In this document: positions 37,200 through 49,473 of the stretch, in pieces | Layout of the letters: each line of letters starts with the position of its first letter | Numbering within the stretch: position 1 is the stretch's first letter | Source: Mytilus trossulus | Lineage: Eukaryota; Mollusca; Bivalvia; Mytilida; Mytilidae | Reading direction: 5' to 3' | NCBI RefSeq assembly: GCF_036588685.1 | Contig: NC_086375.1 | Location: 47,438,955-47,502,954 of the forward strand | Length of the DNA: 64,000 nt | The notes under the pieces: model-generated | What the model saw: only the letters and a program-made list of their open reading frames with translations | Told to the model about the DNA's origin: nothing | Databases searched by the model: none | Program-made: the position numbers and the translations under genes

Positions 37200-40100
37200 T
37201 ATACATGATAGGCAATCAATCAAATTATCGAAACAACAATTCAAACTGGTCAAAATTATACTTGAGATATGCAACCATCATTATTTATAACTGAAGACTG
37301 AATAACAGTCAATATATATCATTAAATCCTGCAAGTGAGGGAAATAGCTACTGGATAGATGATGCATAATAATTTATAAGCCAACCAATAGTGTAATTAG
37401 TACAAACATATTAACTATGAAACAGATATATGCGCATAAAAAGTATATTCAAGTACGCTTTATACGTTACTTATATAAAATCAAATGTTTAAAGAGAGCA
37501 TCTAAACCAAAAAAGGTTAGGCACAGAACAGCAACAATTGGAAAATCACTTTTGCCAAGAATGATAATTGCGACCATCATCCTTTTAAAAGTCAATTGCG
37601 AAATTTATCTAAATAAACTGAAAATGTGCAGTTTTAACAGCTCAAGGTCATATTATTGGCTACTTGGCGGATGGTACTTTTGTTTATACGATGACTCATT
37701 AAAGATGGATCTGTTATTATTTTCTCTAACACCTTAGTACAATGTAGTACGTTACCATAAATTACATGTTTTTTTGTTATAAATATTTGAAAAATGACAC
37801 ATCTTTCTCACCATCCTATTGTTGTTCAATTATTGTATTATTTTTCGCAAGTAATTTTAAAAAGAAACTGTAGGCAAGAATTTCCAAGGAGAAATATTGA
37901 GATACATCTATATCAAAATATCCCAATCCAAATAAACAGGTTGATTTTCTTTTTATTACAATAATTACAAATGTGTAGTCATCCGAAACCACTGGTCATC
38001 CCGTTTACACAAACAAACTGGATCACCTCAACCGCTGTCAAATATGACAAAAATAGACAAGTTTATTTCCTTAAAGTGTTGATGTGACGCAAGATGAAAT
38101 AATGATATACGTACAAGGATAATCCGGAACTTTGTTTACTGTCTGGATCCACAGCTGACGCAGACCTGCAACTGTTACGGATTCTTTTAGAGGAAATCTT
38201 GATAGGTTATTCAATAACTTATTCAATTGTACAATTCATTACATAATGAGCATACGACAAATGTTATTTTATGTGATACAGAAAAATGAGTTTTTGTACG
38301 GATAACTCGAATAAACTTAAGTTTGCTACTAGTATGGCACAAGTTCATCTTGATGACATAGGAAAGATATAATTGCAAAGTTGGTTAAAGCTGGGGCATC
38401 GATGGTTCTCTATGAGTTTGTCATCAGTAGTGAAAATAGATAGTCCTTTTAACAATATTCAACTTATAAAACTTTTAAACTTTATTTGGCCCTTTCAACA
38501 TTTTTGCATTCGAGCGTCACTGATGAGTCTTTTGTAGACGAAACGCGCGTCTGACGTATATACAAAATTTTGTCCTGGTATCTTTGATGAGTTTATTTAT
38601 ATACACAACACTTAAGTTTAGGAACCCAAATTAATACATTGTATCCAAATAGTATTTAAGTTGCTGAACACCCCGAACTTGATATAAATTCCTTTAAAAA
38701 AAATATTCTGTAATTAAAATACTTTCCCTAAAATGAGACCTTGCATACAAATGGTCAGAGTAAATAATTATTCGATCACAAAACAGTATCTTTTAACAGT
38801 TTACTACTAAAAATGCAAAACGAATAATTGCAATCACAATATGCACATTTCAAATATGACCGTCTCAAAGTTAAAAAAAAAATACCATAAAAAATAGTTT
38901 TTATTTTCTATGGCACTAATTCTTTGCATTGGAACGTTACATCTGATTTTGCGTGAGAACCACGCTTTCTACACGTTGAATAGCACCTGAAAACTGTTCT
39001 ACCGAGGAAATTTATATACGAAAAATGAGTTCATTTTCATGTAGGTTACCACAAAACACTGTCTGTTTTTGTCATTATATAAAATAAATATTTTGAAAAA
39101 TAATTAATACAGTGATGGTTCCCCCAGGTTTAATGTAGTGCATGTTTAATTTATCAGGAAAGGTTGTGAAGTGTATACTTAATAACCACAGTACTATAAT
39201 ACAACTAGTACTATAAGTTTGTACTAGACTTCTGTAGGTATTACAAATTAGGTTAATCTTTCACAATATGTTTGCATTATTTATAAGTAGTTATAATTCA
39301 ATACAAATTCAAATTTGACATGACGCTAAAAAACCCACACATGGATTATTCTTTTCACTCAAAGATGTACTGTAGTAATAATAACAATCAGATTGAAACT
39401 CTGGATCAATTTTACTGAAGCAAATCAGTAAGATCTAGTATTGCCCCGTCATCATGGCAGTTATTGTTTTCCGTAAGACTATTTCCTTTACAAACAAAAG
39501 TATTTATTCACGGATAGAAGGTAAACTTGGTACATTGTTTAGACATGGTGATGATGGAAAAAAAGTTTGTCGCCAAGATTTAAAAATGTACTACACTGAT
39601 TTACCCAAAATAGATTACAAAAAAAAGAAAAGCTTTATCATGCAATCAGTACTTGCATTCATTCTGTATCACAAAATGTTCGGGTAGGTAAGTATTGTCC
39701 TTAAACTAGATCAACGCTTATCACTCAGATAATAATCTTTTATGTATAAATGCCTAATGTGAAGACATCATATACATCATATAATTTGCTAAATACGTCC
39801 AGTGACAAATATTTGATGCATGTTTGAGACGAAAACTTTTTACTGAAAAGCTAAAAGTCTCAAATGGTATGGGTTTTGATCATTGTTGAACAACAAAAAA
39901 TGATCCGTTGCATCCTTCAGCATTTATTTGACAAAATTAAAATACTAGGCCTACTATCGTGACAGACAATTTCGAACGAATTAATTGAAGTATCTTTACT
40001 CATAAAAAGGGCATATTATAGTGAGACAGCGTCAGATAAAAATGCATCATTTCACAACTTTGATAACAATTACGATAAATTCAGAAAGTAATCAAATCAG

Positions 40101-40980
40101 GTGACTTGTACCCTTCCTGTATTTAAAGACATCTCAATATTTTACGGAGGGAAACAAACCTTTCAAATCGGTAACCTTAACTTGAAAACATTTGCAATTA
40201 AAAACGAAGATACTCCCGAAATCAATTGAAGACTTTTTTTAAATATCAACAAGTTCCAATTTATGGCAGTAATTCGTTTAACGTTTTGATATACGGCGGA
40301 AATAGCTGAAGGAATAACTTCATTGAATGCAGTTTGTTACTTCATTTACTCAAATCTCAAATATGATATAAAAAGTTCATTTTAAAAACAAAAAATTCCA
40401 ATGATGTATGTTAAGGTACAGCAAGTTATAAAATACTAAAGTTCATTTAAGAACAAAGACCGATACGGTTTTGACATTATCAATAAATATGTTTAAGATC
40501 AATTGAAGATTGTTTTGAACTAGAGGCAAAGTGCATGTACACACTTAGCAGTTTATATAGGCCGGCGGATATTTGTTCAACTTATTTTGGAAACAATATT
40601 TTCAGTTTGACACCTTTCACAAATTTGATTTACTGACTATTAATAAAGCAATAAATTTCAAACCTTCAATATTACATTGAACTATTTGATAAATGAGATT
40701 TGTGTTTGTTTTGAACACTAGAAATAGCTATACTGTAGTACACTTCCTAGGACGATGTCATACCTAGTGCATTTTACATAATACAGTCCGGTTATCAAGG
40801 AAATTAAAAGTTGTACATAATTCATTTTACAAATCATTTTTTTTTACAAAAAGATGAATGAATATAACGTATCTAATGAAAGATAATATTAATCATACAT
40901 TTATTTGATTAATAACATGGCAATCACATTTGTTTATGACAGTTCTTTCCCTTTCACTGACTTACACTGAAGAGCAGACT
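37200..40980. other. Spacer with one unclear open frame
   Basis: Apart from the R4 end at 38485, only an open frame at 39454-39687 (77 codons) stands out. It opens after GTCATCATGG, is Lys-rich, and its stop TAG directly abuts GTAAGT (TAG/GTAAGT, a perfect splice donor). I recognise no domain and do not call it a gene. Confidence 0.35.
38485..38594 (+). repeat. R4 end block copy
   Basis: GAGCGTCACTGATGAGTCTT, GACGAAACGCGCGTCTGACG and CCTGGTATCTTTGATGAGTT. This is the best-preserved end block in the window. Confidence 0.7.
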
Positions 40981-40982
40981 TG

Positions 40983-41225
40983 CAGCCTTTTTCAACTGAT
41001 TTTTATAGTTTTGTTCTTGTGGTGTACTGTTACACCACTGTCCTGTGTTAGGAAGAGGGTTGTGATCATGCTAACATGTTTAATTTGACCCCGGCACATT
41101 CTGTATGTATGTGCCTGTCCCAAGTCAGAAGCCTGTAATACAGTGGTTGTCTTTAACTTAGTTGATATGTTACATTTTTGTTTTTCGTTCATTTTTTTGT
41201 ACATATATAAGGCCGTTAGTTTTAC
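40983..41225 (+). repeat. R6 copy, 5' part
   Basis: GTGTACTGTTACACCACTGT, GGAAGAGGGTTGTGATCATG, CTGTCCCAAGTCAGAAGCCT and AAGGCCGTTAGTTTTACATG. Confidence 0.65.
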
Positions 41226-41812
41226 ATGTTTGACTCATTTGAATCTAGAAAGTATCGAACGTTGGTGCTAAAAAGAGCTAAATTGTCCCTTTGACAAAAT
41301 ATTTCATTTTTACAACTCTTTTCTCTTATCGTTCATTTATGAACTTATTAGTAATATCTTTATCTTTCCGATAAAGTCTGTAATATTTGCTGCTGGAAGT
41401 GGTAATATTTGCTGCTGGAAGTGAAGTAGCCATCAATTAATCTTTGCTTAGTCGGAAGTGAATGATGAAAAACGTGTTTAATAATCAAATGACCGAGGTG
41501 ACATGCATGTGATATGGTCACACGAATGTTATCATGTGAGCTTTCATATCTGATAATCAAGGACAGTTATCAGCCTGATGAAATGTTAAAAATTTATGTA
41601 ATCCAATGTCATTCATTAATTTTCGGAAAAGTCATTTCACAAATTCAGAAGTGACCTTAAATTTTTATCAATAGTTATCAGTGAAGGTTGATTAGAGATA
41701 ACATCTGTAAATCAATTGGACAATGTCATATTAAATAAGGGACATTTTTGAAAAAAGAATGAAAAATGAGACAATTGAATGAATTAGTTAAAAACATCTT
41801 AGAGAACTATCA

Positions 41813-41963
41813 GGGGCGGATCCAGCCATTTTAAAAAGGGCGGTTCCCAACCAGGACAAAGGGTGGGGGGGTCAAGTATATGTTCCCATTCAAATGCATT
41901 TAGCGGCCAAAAAAGGGGGTTCAACTCCCGGACCCCCCCCCCCCCCCCCCCTGGATCCGCCAA
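41813..41963. mobile_element. hAT-like MITE with homopolymer tract
   Basis: Left end CAGGGGCGGATCCAG and right end CTGGATCCGCCAATG are inverted repeats with a perfect 11-bp core. The CA(G)GGGC start is of hAT type, but I cannot find a clean 8-bp target duplication. The interior is about 150 bp, G-rich and ends in 19 consecutive C (41933-41951). Confidence 0.5.
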
Positions 41964-42440
41964 TGACTCTCGTTCTGAGAATGCATGAAATATTCGTCAC
42001 TGAACGTCAAGTAACCATTAATTAACCAATCTTAGTGGACATTACTCAATATTCATTTTACTATTTTTTATTTGAGATCAGGTTAAAAATTTTGACATAA
42101 CGATAAGTCTTAAGCTTTTTTTACGTTACGTTCTTGAACTCTCCGACTATGAAAACAAACATCAAAAGCATCAAAGGCCAGAGTGTTGATTACAAACCCG
42201 TACTGAAAACTTTAGCTTTGTACTTTAATATAATTATCGTTGATCTTAACAAAAAAAGCGTACCTATTAGCACATATAATCTTTCTTTAGATAAATGAAA
42301 ATGATAATAAGATAAACAAACAGTGATACAAGTTTAACCACCATTATACAATACGAATCAACTATTAGAAAAGCTAAGCTAGTAGTCATTGTTCGTGCCT
42401 CGGGACAAATGATGAAAGGTGGTTCACCTGAGTACACAGG

Positions 42441-42448
42441 TATATAAG
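42441..42448 (+). promoter_or_regulatory. TATA box of RG-C
   Basis: TATATAAG follows ACACAGG and lies 85-92 bp upstream of the ATG, matching the promoter spacing of RG-E and RG-F. Confidence 0.55.
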
Positions 42449-42532
42449 TCCTATGACTTCGCAGTTTATCTCAGTATATCAAAGTAGTCTCACCTGTTAA
42501 CTTCGTCTGATCAAAGTATTTAACTTTTTACT

Positions 42533-43597
42533 ATGGGTTTAAGTAGGAATATTGTTAGTTGTATTATTGTTGGTGATGGCATGGTAGGAAAAACATGCTT
42601 AGCTAAGAAATTTTGTGGACAAGAAATTGCAGATAATTATGTTGCAACTATTATGGATACTTTTACTGGAACAGTATCAGCTTATGGACAAAAATATACA
42701 GTTAACATCAAAGACACTGCTGGACAGGTACGTTCATTCTTATATTGTTTTAGGAGGAATTGGCAACTAATTTTCCTAATGGACAGTAGATTATTTATTT
42801 TCCAAAAAGTATACGATATAAGTCTCACAACTCTTTTAAATTTCAATATGCCGAGATTTAAAATAAAGGAATAATTTTAGTATACAATAATGTCAGATTA
42901 TAAAAAGGACATTCATACTAGTCTACATCTAATTATATTCAACATATAATATACAGTTTAAATCCACAAAACACTTTATGGTCTGTGGTTTATGGTTAGT
43001 AGCAACTATAATACATAAATAAAAATCATTCAGCTTATTTTCGTTATTTTCATAACCGTTCATTTCAAAATATTCGTCTTGATACCAAAAAAGAATCAAA
43101 TGTTCCTCTTCGTCTGCGAGAAATGTTCAGCAAAAGCTCAAAGGGTATGTTTAATACTAGTATATATTACAATAATATCCATAATGATAGTCATCTTATT
43201 TAATTGGTATTTCTTATATTCACAGTTTGAAGACTCTGAAGTAAGAGAAATGGTTTACAAGGAGTCCAATGTATGTGTCATCTGCTTCAGCGTTCTAGAC
43301 AGGGATTCCATGGAGAGTGTTAAATCGTTATGGGTTCCAGAGATTAAGAACTTTTCCAAGAAAGTGCCCGTTGTGCTTGTGGCTACCCAGTCTGATCTCC
43401 GAGAAAAGGATAATACTGATCATATAACTAAAGCGGAAGGATCAAAACTTGCAAAGGAATTGGGTATTGAACAATTTGTTGAAACTTCCTCTTTAAAGAA
43501 TGAAGGTGTTAAAGAGGCATTTGAAACTGTAGTGAAAGCCTTAGTCATGAACAAGAAACGTAAAGCAAAATGGTTTAAGCCAGCGTTTGGATCTTGA
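42533..43597 (+). CDS. RG-C: Rho-like small GTPase with canonical DTAGQ, no CAAX box
   Basis: Two exons: 42533-42727 (65 codons) and 43226-43597 (123 codons plus TGA), 188 aa. The intron is 498 bp, with donor CAG/GTACGT and acceptor TTCACAG, phase 0 right after the Gln61-equivalent. Motifs are P-loop GDGMVGKT (14-21), switch I YVATIMD with Thr39, G3 DTAGQ (61-65), G4 TQSD (119-122) and G5 TSS (152-154). Cdc42 and RhoU also have Gln in G4 (TQxD), which argues for Rho-family descent. The stretch between G4 and G5 is about ten residues shorter than in Rac/Rho, so the insert helix is mostly missing. The tail is Lys/Arg-rich (NKKRKAKWFKPAFGS) and unprenylated. The N-terminus MGLSRN fits the loose PROSITE myristoylation pattern. 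This member has the most complete GTPase motif set in the window. Just downstream lie a hairpin (43611-43626) and an AATAAA (43911). Confidence 0.92.
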
Positions 43598-43610
43598 ACT
43601 TTAAATATAT

Positions 43611-43626
43611 GTCTCTGCCCGGAGAC
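43611..43626 (+). promoter_or_regulatory. 3'UTR stem-loop SL1 of RG-C
   Basis: GTCTC-TGCCCG-GAGAC forms a 5-bp stem with a 6-nt loop, 13 nt after the stop codon. RG-F has the same loop and the stem ATCTC/GAGAT at 60478-60493, so the closing pair changed from G-C to A-T while pairing was kept. Confidence 0.5.
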
Positions 43627-43910
43627 TTGTACGTACATAACGAAATTCTGAATACATCAAACTCGGAGCGTTCGATGAAATTCGAATGACCGAGCGCATG
43701 CTATCTACTCGTATGATGACGGAGATACACATATAGAACTTACTATGTCTACCGTGTGACAGTGTTCTTACAACATCAATGGAAACCGAAGCTATGTTTA
43801 AATACAAATCATAAAGATCGTATATGATAAAGAACAACATTTATTTATAGAACTGTCAAAGAAAAACAAAACATGTGTATTTATAGACATGAGCAAGCAT
43901 ATTGTTTTCC

Positions 43911-43916
43911 AATAAA
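43911..43916 (+). terminator. Likely polyadenylation signal of RG-C
   Basis: AATAAA about 314 nt downstream of the stop codon. It is the first good hexamer I see on this strand after RG-C and is followed by a T-rich stretch. Confidence 0.45.
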
Positions 43917-43949
43917 ATCATTTAACCTTTTTATGTATTGGTTTTGTCA

Positions 43950-45661
43950 TTTGTGATGAATCAGTCAGTAGTTCACCGCAAGTTGAAAGGTGTATTAATT
44001 TGTATGTAGTCACCCCCTCATTAAGGCATTAGTCAATCCATCAAAATATTAATTAAACACATAATTAAAGATAGAATGTATGTCATGATGACCGTCATAA
44101 ACAACCGTTTTATGGTCACTTAGCGAATGAAAATAACTCTTTTTAAATATGGTGCTTCTGATGCGCAATTCTGGATTTGTCGTCTCGGAATTTCATTACG
44201 AAGTTCAACGCTTAAATCGAGAATTTTCAAGCGTCTACTGTTAAAGTACTTGAAGAACCAAAGGATTTGAAGAGACACGGAACATAACCAAAACCATATA
44301 CCATATAAAGTAACATTTAAATCTTAAAACAACTGTCCTATAGGGTATTAAGTACTGAGCGTATTTTACAGATAGTATACACTGATCTCGGCACTATATT
44401 TATTTGACAATTGCCATGGTTTCGAACAATTCTAATTGAATCAATTTGTAAATTTTACAAAATTTGTTCTACAGTTCTCTGTTTCGACGCGAACATTATA
44501 TTGCTTTGGGTTTTTTAAAAACATATTTGTTTATTATAGTGGATTGGGAAACAAGTTTTGCAACTTATATTAATCTCTTTCCACTTTGCGGGTGCGAGTG
44601 CTGCCTTGTAGCGGCATAAGCCTACTCTTTTTCGAAATCTACATCTGCTTTGGTTTATTTCTAGTTCAGATTCTCTTAGCTTCATATCTTTTAATAAAAC
44701 TTTGGTTTTTCAAAGCTTCAGAAGAATTGTCACCTGCAGAGATTATGAAGCCCCAGTTTTTATATTGAATAGTTGTAAATGAATTAGTACAGTTAACTCC
44801 AAATTATGATTTATGATACAATTGTACAATCTTTGGTTCGAAATGATTATGTATTTGAACTATTAAACTATCTTTCGACACTACTCGTATTACCTTTCCA
44901 AAACTATCGGTGGTTGTTCGTGGAGGATAACGTAAAGTATCGTAAACTTCTACAATCAAGTGATCAGTGCAAGTGAACATTTTCTTCGTATTTTCTAAAG
45001 GGACAAATCAAATTTTGTCGAGCAAAAACAATTTGACAAAACAAAAACAACAAACTGTGCCAAAAAAACAAAAAACTTTGCAGGTTAAAGTAAAATTAAT
45101 ATTATTTATAGATTAATAAAAAAAAATGTAGACTAGAATACTAGCATGTTTAGGTTGGCACATTGCATTTTCCATATTGATCCCAATACCTCTCCATACT
45201 ACTTGCTTTCAACTTGATATAATATCTTGCGAAGCCATTGGGCCTGATGTGCAAACTGATGTGTCCTCTCAACTCTGTATATGTTTTATTTTTCCATTAG
45301 ATGGGCTCACAAGGAGCATCTATTAAAACATATTTCCTCGTTACATTTAGGCATAAAATTATGTAGAAACTACATTGAACACCATATTGTGTTATCGTCA
45401 TCTAGATCTGATATTGGTATCAGTGCCAATTAACCAGCTAATTGTGACGTTATTAGTTTAGGTTCATACCGATATCAGTCCCAGCTTAGAATGAATAAAC
45501 TCGGACGCACTTAGAACTTTCGTGAAACAGCATGACGTCCATCCTAGCATTTGAAACAGGACTAAATTATATTTATGTATATTGATAATGATAACTTAGT
45601 TGAATTAGACTATTTTGATGGCAAAAAAACAAAACTCAGAAAAATCTTAGTGCATGTATAT
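43950..45661. other. No gene seen downstream of RG-C
   Basis: AT-rich non-coding sequence; no repeat identified with confidence. Confidence 0.45.
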
Positions 45662-45830
45662 TAATAAATAAGAAGATGTGGTACCAGTGGCATGATTATC
45701 AATGAGACAACGTTCCACCAGAGACCAACTATCGTAGAAGTTTTCAACTATAGTCCGCCAAACTTTTAAAAGATGCAACAAAAAAATATAACCCAATGAC
45801 CGACTATGTAAAAGTAAATATCCTATACAT
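45662..45830 (+). repeat. Dispersed repeat family R2-related copy
   Basis: AATAAGAAGATGTGGTACCA, ATCAATGAGACAACGTTCCA and CAGAGACCAACTATCG are present; the downstream part differs from the 47384 copy. Confidence 0.5.
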
Positions 45831-46279
45831 GAGTGTACACAAATAATATAATAGAGTGACGTCTCCAAAAACCACAACGATTAGTAGTCTGAAGCAATTA
45901 ATTATTTTTGTACCATAATGATAAATACACAACCTATTCTGGCGCCGATATATTAAATATATCCTCAATTAGGCAAAATGCAGCAAAGTACTGTCTGTGT
46001 CGTGTTTTATAATGTGCAACCTTGCATTAAATGGTACTAATTATTGTTTATGGTGCTTATAGTTTAAACCTGTATGGCACATATTAAAAGTAAATTGTAA
46101 TTTTAAAAAGGCTTCTTCTCCGACTTATAGGTGGAACTTCTATAGCATTGAATTAGTCCACAACAACGTAGAAACTATTATTTCAATATATTTGATAAAT
46201 TAGAATGATTGATCAAACTGATATACGTGTTCATATCGTACCGACACAGTCACGTAATCAAAGTTGTTACATTGTGAAA

Positions 46280-46485
46280 CGTAAAATCACAAAAATACCG
46301 CACTCCGAGGAAAATACAAAAAACGGAGAGTCCTAATCTAATGGAAAATCAAAAGCACATCAAACGAATGGATGTCAACTGTTATATATTTGACTTGGTA
46401 CAGGCTCTTTATGATATAGAAAATGGTGCATTAAACCTGGTTTTATAGCTAGCTAAACCTTATACTTGTATTACAGTCGCATGAT
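46280..46485. repeat. Dispersed repeat family R7 copy
   Basis: AAAATACCGCACTCCGAGGA, ATCAAACGAATGGATGTCAA, TTGACTTGGTACAGGCTCTT and TTTTATAGCTAGCTAAACCT. Related pieces are at 3721-3807 and 61803-61868. Confidence 0.6.
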
Positions 46486-47383
46486 ATAATCTTCTCATCA
46501 TAGCCGGTTTTTAATTCATCAGTGGATGGTGAAGTTTGTTGTTTTAGTTGGTTTTTTCAGTCCCATTTCGCTCTCTTTGCTTATCACAGTGTATCTTTAG
46601 TTTCCATGATCCTTAATTCAAGGACATCATAACTTTTTCTTTTGTACGATTCTTATCTTAAATTTAAGGTCGTCCTTACTATTGTCTTTGTATAATTCTT
46701 ATATTGTATCTTAATTTCTATCTTCACACATTTTTTGTTCGAGAGTGATATATAACTGTCAAAATTAACATGTAAATATATGCTAGAAAAATTATAACTA
46801 ACCAACAAAATGACATTTCCGTATTGACTACAAACAATTATATGTATGATTGTCTTTTGTCGGGGGAATACCAACATCTCTATACCCTTTTGTAACAAAG
46901 AAGAAAAACCACAGGAACAGTATGACAGAAAATTAATATTTTTTTATTGTTCACTAAATTAATGATGCAACCATAAATAAATATTCACACGTACTCTTTC
47001 ATTCATGAGTAGGCACTTTTTGTGTCATGATAATAACGCATACGTTTCAATAATTATTTTTGGCTTTATTTCTAAACTTTTACTTAAACTTAGTTCAAAG
47101 AGCTATATATTTTCTTATCCATGTATAGATGTAGAACGAAGAATATGACACCACTCGTTGTGATATTTTGATAATACCAATACTAAAGTCAATCTGGCTT
47201 TTCTTGCCTTTGTTTCTTTGAACCTTTCTGAAAAGCCGTTATCCAAATATAGATGTAATTTTCGAATAAATTTTGTAACAAGTACTCGTTTCCTACTATT
47301 TCAGTTAACAATTTTAATGCATTATTAAAATTTAGATCAATTTAAATAATTATTAAAGGACTATGAGAAAACTAGAAATTTGT

Positions 47384-47525
47384 TACAATAGATATAGAAA
47401 GATGTGGTGTGAGTGCCAATGAGACAACTCTCCATCCAAATAACAATTTAAAAAGTAAACCATTATAGGTTAAAGTACGGCCTTCAACACGGAGCATTGG
47501 CTCACACCGAACATATACATATATT
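47384..47525 (+). repeat. Dispersed repeat family R2 copy, near full length
   Basis: GATGTGGTGTGAGTGCCAAT, AACTCTCCATCCAAATAACA, GTAAACCATTATAGGTTAAA and GCATTGGCTCACACCGAACA in order. Confidence 0.7.
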
Positions 47526-49256
47526 TCTACAAAGCCTGGCGAATATAAAAAAACAGACAAAGCTTTAATGTTTGAATGACAATTTAGACAGTTATCTGTA
47601 AGGCACTAAATATATATGGAAACAAAAATAAATATGTAGTATGCGTACACTTGCGGATTGCGCTAAACCCATTTACAAGCTTTTATAATAGACATACAAA
47701 AAATTCCGGCATGTTAACTATCGTGTTTTCATTTTGCAAATACAACCACATTTACTCACACATCATATTGACCCACACATCATTGACATCAAAAACGAGA
47801 AGGAAATTTAGGATTTTTCTCCCACTTCAAAGCAAATAATTTTTGGAACAATGACTTAACAAAATTGAAATTCTTGTTTACTGCTTTGGTTTGAAAACGA
47901 TGGACGATTAAAATACTTTGGGAGATTTATCATTAAGTCTGTTTAAATCAAAAATATTTCATACAGACATGCCATCAGCTATAACTAAGCGTAATCGGTT
48001 TATTTCTATATTCGTTTTCCAGTTTCTATATTTGAAATAAGGAACAGGAATGTTAAGCAGATATAAAATCGGTTTAGATATGATTTGACCTTTCTCTGTC
48101 GACATTGCTGGGGTTTCGTATATCCATGTAAAAACAACTATGCAAAAAGATCGATACTTGCAAAGACTTAAACACAATCATACGTATCATTACATATAGC
48201 AAGATATACAAAAGGCACCGCCGTGATATCATTTGAATATATTCAAAAGATAAAAACAATAGCATTTTTTGACGGAATGCAATAAGCAAAAGCCACTTGA
48301 TGTAGCTTGAGACATGCACAAAATGAATATGTCGATGTTTAACCTGTTTTTCATCTTGCACGAAGACAGTCGGAAAGCACAATATATAAAGAAAAAAAAA
48401 CCCTTTACTATCAGTGTGAAAGGACTTGTTTATTTTTCTGTTGGACCAAATACCCTAATTGCACTCTTAGCCTGTTGGCTTTGTCTTACTTAGTAACAAT
48501 TGTATTTAGTATATGCTTGCTCTTCTTGACATTGTCTCATTCTTGCCTCGTCTTTAGGATTTTAATGTAGATTTTCACTTTAAGCAATTTGTTTGGTATA
48601 TCATATCTATTAATAAATTACTCTTCCGTGATTTTCATGTAAAATTTAACAAAGAATTCAAAACTACACAAAATGAATAGGATTCGGAAAACCAATAAGA
48701 GCATTTTTTCATTTATCAATTTGAATGTTATTTTAAAATATTTTAAAAGCAGATTCTATAATTAAAAAGAGGTATTTTTAAATCTTGTATGACAAAGAAG
48801 AATCAAAATAGAATCCATTATATTTGCTGGTATGAAACTGTTCCACAGCTTGCTGAACTGAAACGGTTCCACCATTTATACTGGTCAGTTAACTGATATA
48901 TATATAGCTTTGATCTAGTACAGATGACGGTAAACAAGGGATAAATCTGTCACTTATGATGATCATCATTTTCTTTCCTTTTGTAGTTGAGGTATTTATA
49001 AACGCTACATTCTGTTTAAGATACTTGTTTTGGTCATTATAACCAATGTCCTTGGTGTTATCAACTCTTGATCATATAAACAAACGTTCAAGGCTGTGTA
49101 AGGTAAACTGTTTAAAGTTCAAACACAAATTGCGTGATTTCGAATGCAGCAATCCTGCATCAGCTAGTATGACATGCGTGTGTATGATGCTGAATTAGAT
49201 TCCAAAGAAATCCCTATTCCATAAAAAAACAAGAATATCATTGGCAACAAACTGTG
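47526..49256. other. No gene seen
   Basis: AT-rich spacer with short unsupported frames on both strands. Confidence 0.45.
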
Positions 49257-49473
49257 TAAGGGACGACATCAAAAGATCAATGTAAGATAAAAAAACTGAA
49301 TTCAAATAGTTTGGGGTGGGGGTTGAACTGCTGCAAGATTTAATTTTTACATATATCCATATGGGTGAATCAATTTTTCCCAAATTAAGTTAAGAGGGGG
49401 GTAGGGGGGTCAGTGAAAAAACTATGTGAATTATTTTTTTTGTCCTTCATTGAACTTTTGATGTCGTCCCTAA
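49257..49473. mobile_element. Harbinger-type MITE with TAA target-site duplication
   Basis: GGGACGACATCAAAAGATCA at 49260 is mirrored by CTTTTGATGTCGTCCC ending at 49470, with one mismatch in about 20 bp. Both ends are flanked by TAA, the 3-bp (TWA) duplication characteristic of PIF/Harbinger. The 211-bp body has no frame and includes two G-rich tracts. Confidence 0.65.

Noticed and set aside
37417-37737. 106-codon plus frame
   Set aside because: Basic start and Trp/Tyr-containing end, but no recognised domain, exon signals or homologous copy in the window.
43628-43637. TGTACGTACA in the RG-C 3'UTR as SL2
   Set aside because: It is a 10-nt palindrome without the CACYGGT loop and lies much closer to the stop than SL2 of RG-E and RG-F.
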